A stretch of 57,139 nucleotides of DNA from Candidatus Poribacteria bacterium (GTDB lineage Bacteria; Poribacteria; WGA-4E; WGA-3G), in the NCBI GenBank assembly GCA_012270865.1, contig JAAXHL010000158.1, positions 1 to 57,139 on the forward strand, read 5' to 3'. Positions within the stretch are counted from its first letter, which is position 1, and the number at the start of each line of letters is the position of its first letter. The notes beneath the pieces were generated by a model. The model searched no databases. It was given only the letters and a program-made list of their open reading frames with translations, and had not been told where the DNA came from. Position numbers and translations under genes: made by a program. This document shows positions 27,055 through 35,806 of this stretch, piece by piece.

Positions 27055-27434
27055 GAGAAATGGGAAATTGGCGTGAATACCAAAAGGAGAGACTCGCTAA
27101 TGATCAAGAAGCAGCAATTGACTATCTCCAATTAACAGTCGAGGAATACCTTGCTGACAGTGATCTACCTTTCTTTCTGAAAGGACTCCGAACTTTTATA
27201 GAATCACAGGAGGGCGTTTCTGAACTTTCCAAAAGAACGGGTATTGATGCTGAAACACTCTCGGATGCTCTCTCTAACGAGGATGTCCCGCGGTTAGACA
27301 TACTCAACACTATACTAAATACCTTTGAGTGTCAGTTGTCGATTGAGTCCAAGGCAGGTGTGAAGGTTAGCATTGAGACTGCAATCGGCACAGCCAAACA
27401 GCCAGAACGCATAGCAATTCAGGAAGGCAACTAA
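27051..27434 (+). CDS. HTH antitoxin of the RelE-like toxin (COG3636 type)
   Basis: 127 residues. The N-terminal half carries YLQLTVEEYLADSDLPFFLK, typical of this antitoxin family. A helix-turn-helix follows (GVSELSKRTGIDAETLSDAL), which would bind the locus promoter at 26485. The start overlaps the toxin stop, so translation is coupled. The last 25 residues (AGVKVSIETAIGTAKQ...) extend beyond the short typical members. Methionine 4 is an alternative start. Confidence 0.85.
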   Translation: MREMGNWREYQKERLANDQEAAIDYLQLTVEEYLADSDLPFFLKGLRTFIESQEGVSELSKRTGIDAETLSDALSNEDVPRLDILNTILNTFECQLSIESKAGVKVSIETAIGTAKQPERIAIQEGN

Positions 27435-27448
27435 AAAGCGAAATGAAG

Positions 27449-27491
27449 GGCTGCTATCTCTGAAACAGGTTCCAGCCAGTTGATAGCAGCC
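27449..27491. terminator. Strong hairpin after the toxin-antitoxin pair
   Basis: GGCTGCTATC (27449-27458) pairs perfectly with GATAGCAGCC (27482-27491) around a 23-nt loop, starting 14 bp after the antitoxin stop. There is no U-run, so it may stabilise the 3' end rather than terminate. Confidence 0.4.
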
Positions 27492-27503
27492 TGTTCGTCC
27501 TGC

Positions 27504-27692
27504 TCAATTGACTATTTGGATGAGAATTTCTGCTCGCAACGCCTGAACCTCGGCATCCGTGAAGAGGGCAAGATGGTAATTGCTATCTTTAACTATGGTT
27601 TGAATGATGTCAGATTGCATCACGGGTTCTTTTTTGATTGCGTCCAATTGAGGAACCTGAGAACCACGCATGGACGCAATAACTATGGACAT
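27504..27692 (-). pseudogene. Remnant of a type I restriction (HsdR_N-like) gene
   Basis: 62 residues. The part DIIQTIVKDSNYHLALF followed by TDAEVQALRAEI resembles the N-terminus of HsdR_N-type restriction proteins, which normally run on for several hundred residues. Here the frame ends after about 35 homologous residues. It starts 3 bp after the DUF1080 stop on the same strand. It is probably a broken fragment; a short real protein cannot be excluded. Confidence 0.35.
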
Positions 27693-27694
27693 TT

Positions 27695-28303
27695 CTATAG
27701 CGGTTTGACTTTAATGTTTTTGCACCAGATCTTTCCACCATGGTCTTGGATGCCGATGTGTCCATCCCGCGGAAAATCCTTGAGCGCGATGCCGAACTTA
27801 TTGCGACTGCCATCGGGATTTCGGTGCGGTGTGTCCCATTCATCCAGATCTGCACGGACGATTTCTTCGTCGTTGAGTGTCACGGCGACGATGCTACCGT
27901 CACATGTAATAATCATCCGGTTCCACTCACCGGCGGGTTTGCAAGTATTCCGAGTCGGTCCCAAGGCATCGTAAAGTGCGCCGCAGTCGTGGTTCGTCGT
28001 CGGTGCTTTGCCGTGCGTGTCTAAAATCTGAATTTCAAGTCCGGTCTGAACAGGGTTATTCAGGTCCGCCCAGCGGATGAAAATCCCGCTGTTGACGCTC
28101 GCTTCAGTCTTGTAATCGAGTGATAAGACGAAGTTATCGTACTGTTCTTCGGTATAGAGGTATTTGCCACCTTGAACGGTGCAGAGGATACTGCCGTCGT
28201 CAATGACCCATCCTTCATCCTTTCCAGTGGTTCCCCAACCGTTGAGTGTCTCACCATCAAACAGGGATACCCATCCCTCAGCTTTTTCTTTTTGTGATAA
28301 CAT
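27695..28303 (-). CDS. DUF1080 (3-keto-disaccharide hydrolase-like, LamG-fold) protein
   Basis: 202 residues. Family hallmarks are WVSLFDGETLNGWGTTG at the start, YDNFVLSLDYKTEASVNSGI, the GALYDALGP segment, EWNRMIITCDG, and GHIGIQDHGGKIWCKNIKV at the end. The fold is a concanavalin-like beta-sandwich; some members hydrolyse 3-keto-glycosides. There is no signal peptide, unlike many planctomycete members. AAGGAG precedes the ATG. No matching 3-dehydrogenase is adjacent; the SDR upstream is a different enzyme class. Confidence 0.85.
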   Translation of the reverse strand: MLSQKEKAEGWVSLFDGETLNGWGTTGKDEGWVIDDGSILCTVQGGKYLYTEEQYDNFVLSLDYKTEASVNSGIFIRWADLNNPVQTGLEIQILDTHGKAPTTNHDCGALYDALGPTRNTCKPAGEWNRMIITCDGSIVAVTLNDEEIVRADLDEWDTPHRNPDGSRNKFGIALKDFPRDGHIGIQDHGGKIWCKNIKVKPL

Positions 28304-28428
28304 ATTTTCTCCTTATTGTATAACGTGAGTTCTGTATTGGTAGCGCAACCTATTAGTTGCGCTTTGTGAGATACAATCTAAATTATGAAAACAGACAGGA
28401 TGCATTTCCTACAACTTATTTACGGAAC

Positions 28429-28537
28429 AGGACTTACGCAAATTGAGAAAATATTGGACGTTTAGACGCAAAAAGTAGGAATTAACCCCCTAAATCCCCC
28501 TTATCAGGGGGACTTTAAGACGGAATGCGTAAGTCCT
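28429..28537. mobile_element. MITE group A, copy 2
   Basis: The 109-bp element runs from AGGACTTACGCA to TGCGTAAGTCCT and is flanked by the perfect 7-bp duplication ACGGAAC (28422-28428 and 28538-28544). It contains the shared core with CCCCCT-TATC-AGGGGG. It differs by one base from copy 3. It landed directly against the stop codon of the SDR gene. Confidence 0.9.
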
Positions 28538-28544
28538 ACGGAAC

Positions 28545-29504
28545 TTAGGTTAATCCAACCAATTTGTAGCTTAGATCGACTAATTTCTTTGCAGTATCCA
28601 TATTTCTGGCATTCGGGTTTGGAGATGTCATGGGCCAACCGCCATCTCTACATTTTTTGTCTCTATAGAGCACACTGCTTTGGCTAAAATATGCGCCTGA
28701 ATGGTTTGGCACATCATCAGAAAGCAAACAATGAAGTGATGGTTGGGCTGCTTCTTCATTACTATCGGTGATAAAAGGGCTCAGCGGTGCCATCACCACT
28801 CTCATGATTCTCATAATCAAACTATTGCCTCCGAAGTTCGATCTTGCCCAACCCGGGTGAACGGAAACCGTTGTAACACCCGTGCCTTCCAGTCTTTTTG
28901 CAAGTTCCATTGCATATAATACAACAGCAACCTTAGCCTCAGCATAAGCAGCAAAATTATTGAATTTCCTTGTGTTAAAATTCAAGTCTTCCAAATGCAC
29001 ATTCGGTCGATTTCGTTTACTTCCGGCATGAACAACCGACGAAACAATAACCATTCTTGATGGAGTACTTTTCTTCAATACATCAAGCAATAATTCAGTA
29101 AGCAGGAAATGCCCGAAATAACTAACACCTATGGCCATCTCAAATCCATCTTTGGTACGTTCAATTTCGCTGCCAAAGGTCACGAGTCCTGCATTGCACA
29201 CTAAAGCATCCAGTTTATCATATCTCTTTAAGAATTCATCAACAAAATCTCTCACCGACTGTAGGTCAGCAAGGTCTAATCTCATGACTTCATAGCTGCC
29301 TTTTAATCCGGTAAAGCTTTTAGCCACTTCCGCTGCTGCATCGGGTCTTCTACATGCCATTACTACATGACCACCTTGCTTGATTAATTGTCTTGTAGTT
29401 TCCAGACCAACACCGGAATTAGCTCCGGTTACGATATAAACTTTTCCACTTACGTCTTTTGAAAGCGTTTTTTGATTGACCCATAACACATTACTTCTAC
29501 CCAT
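28545..29504 (-). CDS. Short-chain dehydrogenase/reductase, retinol-dehydrogenase-like
   Basis: 319 residues from the ATG at 29504, which has GGAG 6 bp before it; the ATG 12 bp further up has no such site. The cofactor motif is IVTGANSGVGLETTRQL, the NAG motif is CNAGLVTFG, and the active site has S in VIVSSVVH with YAEAK as the Y-x-x-x-K pair. The long C-terminus (ending LVDLSYKLVGLT) resembles the retinol dehydrogenase/WWOX-like classical SDRs. The substrate is unknown. The gene is single and is followed at once by a MITE. Confidence 0.85.
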   Translation of the reverse strand: MGRSNVLWVNQKTLSKDVSGKVYIVTGANSGVGLETTRQLIKQGGHVVMACRRPDAAAEVAKSFTGLKGSYEVMRLDLADLQSVRDFVDEFLKRYDKLDALVCNAGLVTFGSEIERTKDGFEMAIGVSYFGHFLLTELLLDVLKKSTPSRMVIVSSVVHAGSKRNRPNVHLEDLNFNTRKFNNFAAYAEAKVAVVLYAMELAKRLEGTGVTTVSVHPGWARSNFGGNSLIMRIMRVVMAPLSPFITDSNEEAAQPSLHCLLSDDVPNHSGAYFSQSSVLYRDKKCRDGGWPMTSPNPNARNMDTAKKLVDLSYKLVGLT

Positions 29505-29612
29505 TGTTATCTCCATCTAATAATAATTTAACGCAAACGTCGGTATAAGAACCTGGAGACTCTGTAGTGGAAAGCGAATTTACTTTTTCATCTGTAGAAT
29601 GAATTTCACTAC

Positions 29613-30740
29613 CTAACGTAGACTCTCAAAAAATAGTCTTCCAACATCAAGATTATATTCAAAATCTGTTGCTGTCCAAGGGCTGTTATACCCGATAATC
29701 GGCACATAACTTTCGTGTCGCGAGCCGTGCGAACGTACATCTGTCGGTTCGACTGTGGTTTCGAGTTCACCGAAGACAGTCGTTTCATCTGCCAAAACAA
29801 AGATGTCCCCGATCCGTTCACGGTGGAGTCGAAATGTCTGTGCAGCCTCTTCTGCAGTGTAGACCTCTTCGATGCCGGTTATGTTTAGCAGCTGCTGAAT
29901 TGCTTCTGGCATCTGGTTGGGGTTCTTGAGAAACACATAGGCAGCACCCCCTAAGTTCCCGTGGTGTGCGACGTACCGATCCTTAATAATCGGGATCGAA
30001 CTGGCGAGGATCCCGTGTTCTGTAAGTACACGTCCCGGATCAAGGGCAATGGTCTTCGCTAACATTCCGTGGTCTGCTGTGATATAGATTTCACGTTCCG
30101 GGTCCTCATTGACAATATCACCGATGATTTCATCAAGCATAACGAGATGCTGTTGGGAGTGTTCGGCATCCGGCGCGTATTTATGCTGAACCCAATCCGT
30201 TGTGGAACAGTAGAGCAGTTCGGGATCATCCCGACGCAATGTCTCGCGTACCGCGCGGAGCAACCACCAATTAATCTCTGCCGAATAAATCTGTTCAACC
30301 GGTCCTGCCATCTGAACGTATTCATTCGGTGGTGCCTCGGCGGCGACGGCGATGTCGGTACCCGATGCCAACATCCGCAACAATTTTTTCTTTGTCACGA
30401 AGAGTGCTGTTCTGTCTGCGAATTTAGACGCTTTTGCCGTTTCAAAGAGCGTTGGTGCGAGAAGGAATCGGTCATCCTCAATAAATTCGCCTTTACCGGT
30501 CGCTCTGTCTACATGGTAATTCGTTGTAATACCGTGCGTCTCAGGAAATGTGCCGGTGGCGATGCTCACATTATTGACGTTTGTAACCGACGGAATAACG
30601 GCATTGGCATGTCGATAAAATCCGGCTTCTGCCAATTTTTGAAGGTTTGGGAGGTCGCTCGCTGCCAAGTAGTCGTGGCTACCGGCATCAATGCAGAGGA
30701 TGAGAACTTTTCGCCTTTTCACGTCTATATGTTGCCCCAC
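29613..30740 (-). CDS. Alkaline-phosphatase-superfamily hydrolase, phosphonoacetate-hydrolase-like
   Basis: 375 residues. The order of features matches PhnA-type phosphonoacetate hydrolases. LILCIDAGSHDYL supplies a metal Asp, and VIPSVTNVNNVSIATGTFP carries the nucleophilic Thr in a T-N-x-N-N context. ETHGITTNYHVD, CSTTDWVQHKYAP and ITADHGM complete the two-zinc site. It could split a C-P bond or act as a phosphodiesterase. No phosphonate transporter is nearby. The start is GTG at 30740, with a second GTG at 30722; neither has a clear ribosome site. Confidence 0.65.
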   Translation of the reverse strand: MGQHIDVKRRKVLILCIDAGSHDYLAASDLPNLQKLAEAGFYRHANAVIPSVTNVNNVSIATGTFPETHGITTNYHVDRATGKGEFIEDDRFLLAPTLFETAKASKFADRTALFVTKKKLLRMLASGTDIAVAAEAPPNEYVQMAGPVEQIYSAEINWWLLRAVRETLRRDDPELLYCSTTDWVQHKYAPDAEHSQQHLVMLDEIIGDIVNEDPEREIYITADHGMLAKTIALDPGRVLTEHGILASSIPIIKDRYVAHHGNLGGAAYVFLKNPNQMPEAIQQLLNITGIEEVYTAEEAAQTFRLHRERIGDIFVLADETTVFGELETTVEPTDVRSHGSRHESYVPIIGYNSPWTATDFEYNLDVGRLFFESLR

Positions 30741-30840
30741 TGTCTGATATGCTGACTCGAAACACTACCAATCTACGCAAAGAATTGTAGCAGCTATTTA
30801 TAGAAATTGCAAACTTTTTACGGACCCCTGACGTTTTAGA

Positions 30841-30869
30841 TTGTTATTGCGGTAAATACCTGTTATAAT
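30841..30869 (+). promoter_or_regulatory. Promoter for the HEAT/TPR gene group
   Basis: TTGTTA (30841-30846), a 17-bp spacer and TATAAT (30864-30869) lie 43 bp before the ATG at 30912. Confidence 0.55.
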
Positions 30870-30911
30870 TACTACAAGCAATAGGAATCAGCAAGATAGC
30901 GAGGGTTGACG

Positions 30912-31571
30912 ATGTATAGGCGAAACGGAACTGCCGAATTAGCGAAATTGATGTTCAAAAATTCAGGAGACGCTGAAAAATTGAAGCGACTTCTGATAGA
31001 TAACTACTCGGAAGACAACTTGGTTACCTATCTTGATAGTGAAGACCCACTACTTGGACGTGCGGCGGGTTTCGCACTTCGGCTAATTGGCACGTCAAAA
31101 GTGATTCCTGCGTTGGTGGCGGCACTGAAAAACAAAGATCGCGGTATACGCTACAATGCGGAGTACGCACTCTGGGCAATCTGGTCCCAATCCGGTGACG
31201 ATTCCGTTGACGCGATGCTTGAAGATGGGAAAAATTTACTCAAGAACGAGGCGTACCAAGAAGCCGTTGAACGATTCACCTCAGTTATTGAGGCAGCACC
31301 GAGTTTCGCTGAAGGCTATAACCAACGCGCGATCGCGTACTTTATGCTCGAAGAATGGAGTAAAGCGGTTCGGGATTGTAAGCAGACGATCTCGCTGAAT
31401 CCGGATCACTTCGGAGCCTTCGCTGGAATGGGGCATGTCTACGTCAGACTCGGTAAAGTCGATGAAGCAATAGAGGCTTACAAGCAGGCATTAACCATTA
31501 ACCCGAGTCTTGTCGCCATCGCTGAGACAATCCTGCGGCTGCGCAGCCGAATGCCAGACGAACAAAATTGA
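30912..31571 (+). CDS. HEAT-repeat plus TPR protein
   Basis: 219 residues from ATG 30912, which has GAGGG 6 bp ahead. The first part has HEAT-like helices (LIGTSKVIPALVAALKNKDR; GIRYNAEYALWAI). From about residue 100, three TPRs follow (YQEAVERFTSVIEAAPSFAE; WSKAVRDCKQTISLNPDHFG; VDEAIEAYKQALTINPSLVA). It has no signal or membrane part. It is probably a protein-interaction adaptor, with no enzyme domain. The membrane protein at 31581 starts 9 bp later and glmM follows, so it probably opens a small operon. Confidence 0.8.
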   Translation: MYRRNGTAELAKLMFKNSGDAEKLKRLLIDNYSEDNLVTYLDSEDPLLGRAAGFALRLIGTSKVIPALVAALKNKDRGIRYNAEYALWAIWSQSGDDSVDAMLEDGKNLLKNEAYQEAVERFTSVIEAAPSFAEGYNQRAIAYFMLEEWSKAVRDCKQTISLNPDHFGAFAGMGHVYVRLGKVDEAIEAYKQALTINPSLVAIAETILRLRSRMPDEQN

Positions 31572-31580
31572 TGCGAAGTT

Positions 31581-32369
31581 ATGATAAACACTCGAAACTA
31601 TATCCCAAAGGTGTTTTTGACTTGCGTGATTGCGAGTTTTCTGTTGTGGATAGTCTATCGGTTATTGAGGCACTTGGCACTCGGTTCACCGGCAGAGTGT
31701 TACTTTATGGCGCAAGTGTGCGTCGTGCTTTTGGCAGCAACCTATCTTGGTGCTTATGTTGTTCATACTGGGTTCTTTCGTGCGCGTTTTAACCTGTCGG
31801 TCGCGTCTTCTACTGCACACTTGCTTGCACTCAGCCCGATATCTACTGGACGAGGGTTGTTACGGCAACTTGCGCTGAGCCAAATTCCTGTCCTGTGCTG
31901 GATATTTTTATCGACGGGTGTTGCGCTGTTTATCACCGATAGCGAATTCACAGCGGCGTTAGAGATATTCGCTATCTTGACGGTTTATAGTGTGGCAGCG
32001 GGAGCCGTCGGAATGTTGTGCGGACAAGTTTTCCGAGATACCCTCTTCGGAACAGAATGCGCAACGCTTTTATGGTGCGTTTTGATGGGGGGTGCGCTTC
32101 TACTCAACCCATTACAACGCTATGTAGACGATCCGCAACCTTTCATTCCGTTGGTCTTACACCTCAACCCGCTAATCGTTGTGAACGGCATCTTTGAAGG
32201 ATTGGATATTTTTAGGAACCCCGTGCTTTATGAACTCACACCGGTTACTTCGTACAATTATCAGTATCCAAACCCGTGGCACCTTGTCGGTTTATGGTAT
32301 TTAATGATTGGTGGATGCTGTTTTTTAGGAGCTTGGTGGACATGTAGACACCGTAGTTCCAACGCATAA
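31581..32369 (+). CDS. Polytopic membrane protein, ABC-2-permease-like shape
   Basis: 262 residues with about seven hydrophobic segments (for example VFLTCVIASFLLWIVY, CVVLLAATYLGAYVV, VLCWIFLSTGVALFI, GLWYLMIGGCCFLGAWW). The loop LLALSPISTGRGLLRQLALS resembles the cytosolic stretch of ABC-2-type permeases, but no ATPase gene is adjacent. I do not recognise a specific family. It lies between the HEAT/TPR gene and glmM with short gaps (9 and 19 bp). Confidence 0.55.
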   Translation: MINTRNYIPKVFLTCVIASFLLWIVYRLLRHLALGSPAECYFMAQVCVVLLAATYLGAYVVHTGFFRARFNLSVASSTAHLLALSPISTGRGLLRQLALSQIPVLCWIFLSTGVALFITDSEFTAALEIFAILTVYSVAAGAVGMLCGQVFRDTLFGTECATLLWCVLMGGALLLNPLQRYVDDPQPFIPLVLHLNPLIVVNGIFEGLDIFRNPVLYELTPVTSYNYQYPNPWHLVGLWYLMIGGCCFLGAWWTCRHRSSNA

Positions 32370-32388
32370 GGACAACAGAGAGGATGAT

Positions 32389-33789
32389 ATGGGCAAACCG
32401 GGAAAACCGATTATCAGTGTTTCAGGTGTTCGTGGCGAGATTGGCGTTTCGCTTGATGTTCGAGTCATCACGCAATTCGCGTTGGCTTTCGGGAGTTTTG
32501 TCGGCGGTAGAACAGTCGTCATTGGTCGGGATTCTCGCACCTCAAGTCCAACGGTTCGGCATGCGGTACTCGCGGGTCTTTTCGCCACCGGTTGTCACGT
32601 CATTGATGTAGGTCTCTGTCCGACACCGACGATCCTGTTAATGGCGAAGGCACTCCACGCACACGGAAGTATTACGATTACAGCCAGTCATAATCCGGTT
32701 GAATGGAACGGGATCGAATTTGCCGCTGCCTCTGGTAACCTATTAACACAAGCGGAACGCGATGAATTGATGCGAATCTACGAAACGGAAGATTTCGTAC
32801 TTGCCCCGTGGAACGAACAGGGGATACTTGAAATCTACGAAGATGCAACGACGCATCATCTCGATCAAATTCTACGTTCCTCGTGGTTTGAGCCTGACAC
32901 TGTTCGAGAAGCGGGTCTGAAAGTCGTTATTGACGCTGGCAACGGTGCCGGAAGCGTCATAAGTCCAGCACTTCTACGGGAACTCGGATGTCGGGTTGTT
33001 GAACTGAATTGTGTCACAGACGGCAACTTCCGCCGTCCTGCGGAACCGACACCTGATGCGTTAGGTGAGCTTTGCGAAACGGTTTGTGCATCTGGGGCAA
33101 ATATTGGCTTTGCACACGATGGCGATGCCGACCGGCTTGTTATCGTCACGGAACGCGGTGTCCCGTTGAGTGGCGAGTGGACGCTTGCCTTCGTTGTCGA
33201 TTTCATCCTCAGTAAACTGAAAGGCGACATCGTCGCAACGGTATCGACGAGTAGAATGTTAGACGATATCGCCGCGAATCATGGCGTTACGCTCTATCGC
33301 ACGAAAGTCGGTGTCGGGTGGGTCGTTGAGAAGATGCAGGAAATCGGTGCTGCTATCGGCGGTGAAGGCACTGGTGGCGTTATCTATCCTGACATCCACT
33401 ACACGACAGATGGCATCGCATCGCTCGCGGCAATTACGCAATACTTGGCTGAATCCGGCGGCACTGTAACGCAGCTGGTAGAAAACATGCCACACTACGA
33501 GATGTGTCGGAAGAAACTGGAGATCCCCTCACAAGAGGTCGCAACGCAGCTTGTCGAGTCGGCTTTAAAACTTTATAAAGAGACGTGTGGAACTGAATCG
33601 GAGCCGTCTCTTGAGTTAACGGACGGTGTAAAGCGCGTCTGGCGCGATCGGTGGGTGAACATCCGAAAATCTGGAACAGAACCTGTGATTCGCGTCTTTA
33701 GCGAGGCACCGACTGCCGAAGAGTCGGAGCAGCTCTGCGACGAGACGCTCGAAACTTTGATGAAGTTAATGAAACAAATCTCGTCCTAA
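32389..33789 (+). CDS. glmM: Phosphohexomutase, probably phosphoglucosamine mutase
   Basis: 466 residues of the alpha-D-phosphohexomutase family. It has the phosphoserine loop TASHNP, the metal loop AHDGDADR, the sugar loop GGEGTGGV, and SGTEPVIRV in the C-terminal phosphate-binding loop. The N-terminal IGRDSRTSS fits GlmM/PNGM. GlmM converts glucosamine-6-P to glucosamine-1-P for peptidoglycan; a phosphomannomutase or phosphoglucomutase role cannot be excluded because the sugar loop is GEGTGG rather than the GEQSGH of E. coli GlmM. AGAGGA precedes the start. yvcK follows 57 bp later, a meaningful link because both act at the cell-wall precursor branch in Bacillus. Confidence 0.75.
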   Translation: MGKPGKPIISVSGVRGEIGVSLDVRVITQFALAFGSFVGGRTVVIGRDSRTSSPTVRHAVLAGLFATGCHVIDVGLCPTPTILLMAKALHAHGSITITASHNPVEWNGIEFAAASGNLLTQAERDELMRIYETEDFVLAPWNEQGILEIYEDATTHHLDQILRSSWFEPDTVREAGLKVVIDAGNGAGSVISPALLRELGCRVVELNCVTDGNFRRPAEPTPDALGELCETVCASGANIGFAHDGDADRLVIVTERGVPLSGEWTLAFVVDFILSKLKGDIVATVSTSRMLDDIAANHGVTLYRTKVGVGWVVEKMQEIGAAIGGEGTGGVIYPDIHYTTDGIASLAAITQYLAESGGTVTQLVENMPHYEMCRKKLEIPSQEVATQLVESALKLYKETCGTESEPSLELTDGVKRVWRDRWVNIRKSGTEPVIRVFSEAPTAEESEQLCDETLETLMKLMKQISS

Positions 33790-33846
33790 TTACGTTATCT
33801 ACTATGTTGCGTTGTCCAGTCTTAGTTTAAAAAATTTGGAGAAATT

Positions 33847-35091
33847 ATGGCTTTGAAACTTGCCTGCATCGGAGGCGGCAGCGGTCTATCCGCCTTGCTT
33901 AGTGGAATTAAGCATTACGCCGATCTGGAGAAAGGTAAAAACAATATTATTGACTTGGACAGTTTAGCGGCAATCGTTACTGTCTCTGACGATGGCGGGA
34001 GCTCAGGACGCCTCATTGAGGAGTTTGATATGCTACCGCCTGGTGATATTCGTAGACTTCTGTTTACCTTATCCGATGCTGATGAATTGGCGGGGCTTTT
34101 TGAACATAGGTTTTCGAGCAACGGTGAACTCGGTGGACATACTGTCGGGAATCTTTTGTTAACAGCATTAACAGAAAAGTTTGAAGGTAACTTCCCGAAA
34201 GCGATTCAAGCCGCATCAAGATTACTCTCAGTCCGTGGACAGATTATTCCTGTTACGCTCGACTATACCGTTTTGTGTGCGGAACTCGCGGATGGCGAAA
34301 TTGTCCGGGGTGAATCCACGATACCGATCCGAGAAAATCGTGAGCCGATCAAGCGCGTCTTTTTTGAACATCGCGAGAATGGGAAAACACACCATGATCC
34401 CGATGAAGCTTATGAATGCCAAGCACATGAAGGTGCCACAGAGGCACTCATTAACGCTGATGTGATTATCATTGGTCCGGGCAGTCTTTACACCAGTATC
34501 ATGCCAAATCTCGCTATTAAAGGGATCGTTGAAACGATTCAGCGTTCGGACGCTATTAAAATTTATGTTTGCAACGTCATGACCCAACCGGGTGAAACCG
34601 ATGGCTACGCTGTTACGGATCATGTTAAGGCTATTTGGGACCATGCCAAAATTCCGTTGGATTATGTTGTGGTTAACAATCAGCCTGCGCCAACGGAGAT
34701 CATGCAAGAATATGTTCGGAAAGAATTGGTGTCGCAGTTGACTCGAATTCGTTCGCTTTCTGAGGAAGGGCTTTCGATGCTCTATGAAGACACGCAACAC
34801 CTTGTGGATGTCCTGAACCTTGCGAAAGATATTTCGTTGTTATCGGTTGAGACGATGCAGGTTGCAGACGCTTCAAAAGTACAAGTTTCCTATAATCGAG
34901 AGCAAGAGCGTCTTGAGGATGAAGGGATCCGTGTTGTTGAAGCGGACCTCATTCGGGACATGGTTGTCACTGAATTTGGAACTTGGTTGGGCGGCGTTCA
35001 AATGAACGTTATCCGCCACGATCCAGAAAAATTAGCCCGCTCCCTCGTCAAAATCTTTAAAAATCATCCGAAACTCCAAGAATCCCTCTGA
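33847..35091 (+). CDS. yvcK: YvcK/CofD-like gluconeogenesis factor
   Basis: 414 residues. It has the nucleotide-binding start ACIGGGSGLSALLSG, VSDDGGSSGRL, LPPGDIRRLL, GHTVGNLLL and IIGPGSLYTSIMPNL. These are the UDP-sugar-binding signatures of the YvcK family (UDP-GlcNAc binding is known in Bacillus). The C-terminal 90 residues exceed the usual 320-residue length. It probably regulates carbon flow to cell-wall precursors, consistent with glmM just upstream. GGAGA precedes the ATG. Confidence 0.9.
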   Translation: MALKLACIGGGSGLSALLSGIKHYADLEKGKNNIIDLDSLAAIVTVSDDGGSSGRLIEEFDMLPPGDIRRLLFTLSDADELAGLFEHRFSSNGELGGHTVGNLLLTALTEKFEGNFPKAIQAASRLLSVRGQIIPVTLDYTVLCAELADGEIVRGESTIPIRENREPIKRVFFEHRENGKTHHDPDEAYECQAHEGATEALINADVIIIGPGSLYTSIMPNLAIKGIVETIQRSDAIKIYVCNVMTQPGETDGYAVTDHVKAIWDHAKIPLDYVVVNNQPAPTEIMQEYVRKELVSQLTRIRSLSEEGLSMLYEDTQHLVDVLNLAKDISLLSVETMQVADASKVQVSYNREQERLEDEGIRVVEADLIRDMVVTEFGTWLGGVQMNVIRHDPEKLARSLVKIFKNHPKLQESL

Positions 35092-35105
35092 TTCGCGAGC
35101 AGAAA

Positions 35106-35300
35106 CTAATTCTGACGCGACCGTTTAGAAGCGGTTGTGTCTTCAGAAGCAATTTGGTGGGCAAGCGCATCACATATCTGGGACAAATTATCGATAAAAC
35201 GTTCCCAGCGGAACTCGTCTTGACGCGCTTTTGCAATCGCGAGACACAAAGCAGTTTCATATAAACATGGATGATTTTTGCGCAACTCTTTGGCTTTCAT
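35106..35300 (-). CDS. Small hypothetical protein
   Basis: 64 residues, MKAKELRKNHPCLYETALCL and so on, helical and charged, with no known motif. A GGGGG run lies 7 bp before the ATG. It is convergent with yvcK, 14 bp from its stop. It may be a real small gene; evidence is only the frame and the ribosome site. Confidence 0.4.
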   Translation of the reverse strand: MKAKELRKNHPCLYETALCLAIAKARQDEFRWERFIDNLSQICDALAHQIASEDTTASKRSRQN

Positions 35301-35683
35301 GGTTCTACCCCCATAGCAAAAATGAATTAAAAGGCTTAAATCATTAATATATCTATCAACACAACGTAATAAACGAATACTTTTGAATAAGGGTTACACT
35401 TTGCTGAAAAAATATCAAAATATCACTACTTTAGTAGCAATAGTGGCAAGTTTTGTGCCAATATTCTAAGAAAATTCAGGACACGCGCTGAAACCCTTAC
35501 AGGGACGGTTAAATTACAGGCACGCACACGCATTTCAGAAGGATTTTCCACATTTACCATTTCTCTAAAACGATTGCCGGATCCGTTCGCAATTCCTTTT
35601 TTGTCGCCACCCCGCAAAAGTTGTCCAGTATTTAGCATTAATTGTGCTACATTTTCAGGCATATCTACTATCAAATGAAATCT
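35301..35683. other. Gene-poor spacer upstream of glnS
   Basis: This 380-bp stretch holds one weak minus-strand frame (35426-35662, ending in RILAQNLPLLLLK) with no ribosome site and no recognisable domain. I see no RNA gene or inverted repeat of note. Confidence 0.4.
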
Positions 35684-35712
35684 TTGACTTTAGCGTATTT
35701 TGCGGGTATAAT
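35684..35712 (+). promoter_or_regulatory. Promoter of glnS-gltX
   Basis: TTGACT (35684-35689), a 17-bp spacer and TATAAT (35707-35712) leave a leader of about 88 nt before the glnS ATG. Confidence 0.65.
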
Positions 35713-35760
35713 TTCAGTAACTATATTTTACCTACCTCAACAGACTCACCGTTTTTCAAG

Positions 35761-35776
35761 AACGGAGGTCTCCGTT
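35761..35776. promoter_or_regulatory. Perfect palindrome in the glnS leader
   Basis: AACGGAG-GT-CTCCGTT lies 30 bp before the glnS start and about 40 bp after the predicted transcription start. It may be a protein operator or a small hairpin. The GGAG in it is too far from the ATG to be its ribosome site. Confidence 0.4.
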
Positions 35777-35806
35777 ATATACCCAAAACAGGACACGGTT
35801 TAAGAC

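Noticed and set aside
35426..35674. 82-residue minus-strand frame as a gene
   Set aside because: Starts with TTG or a later ATG without ribosome site, no known domain, and lies just upstream of the glnS promoter.
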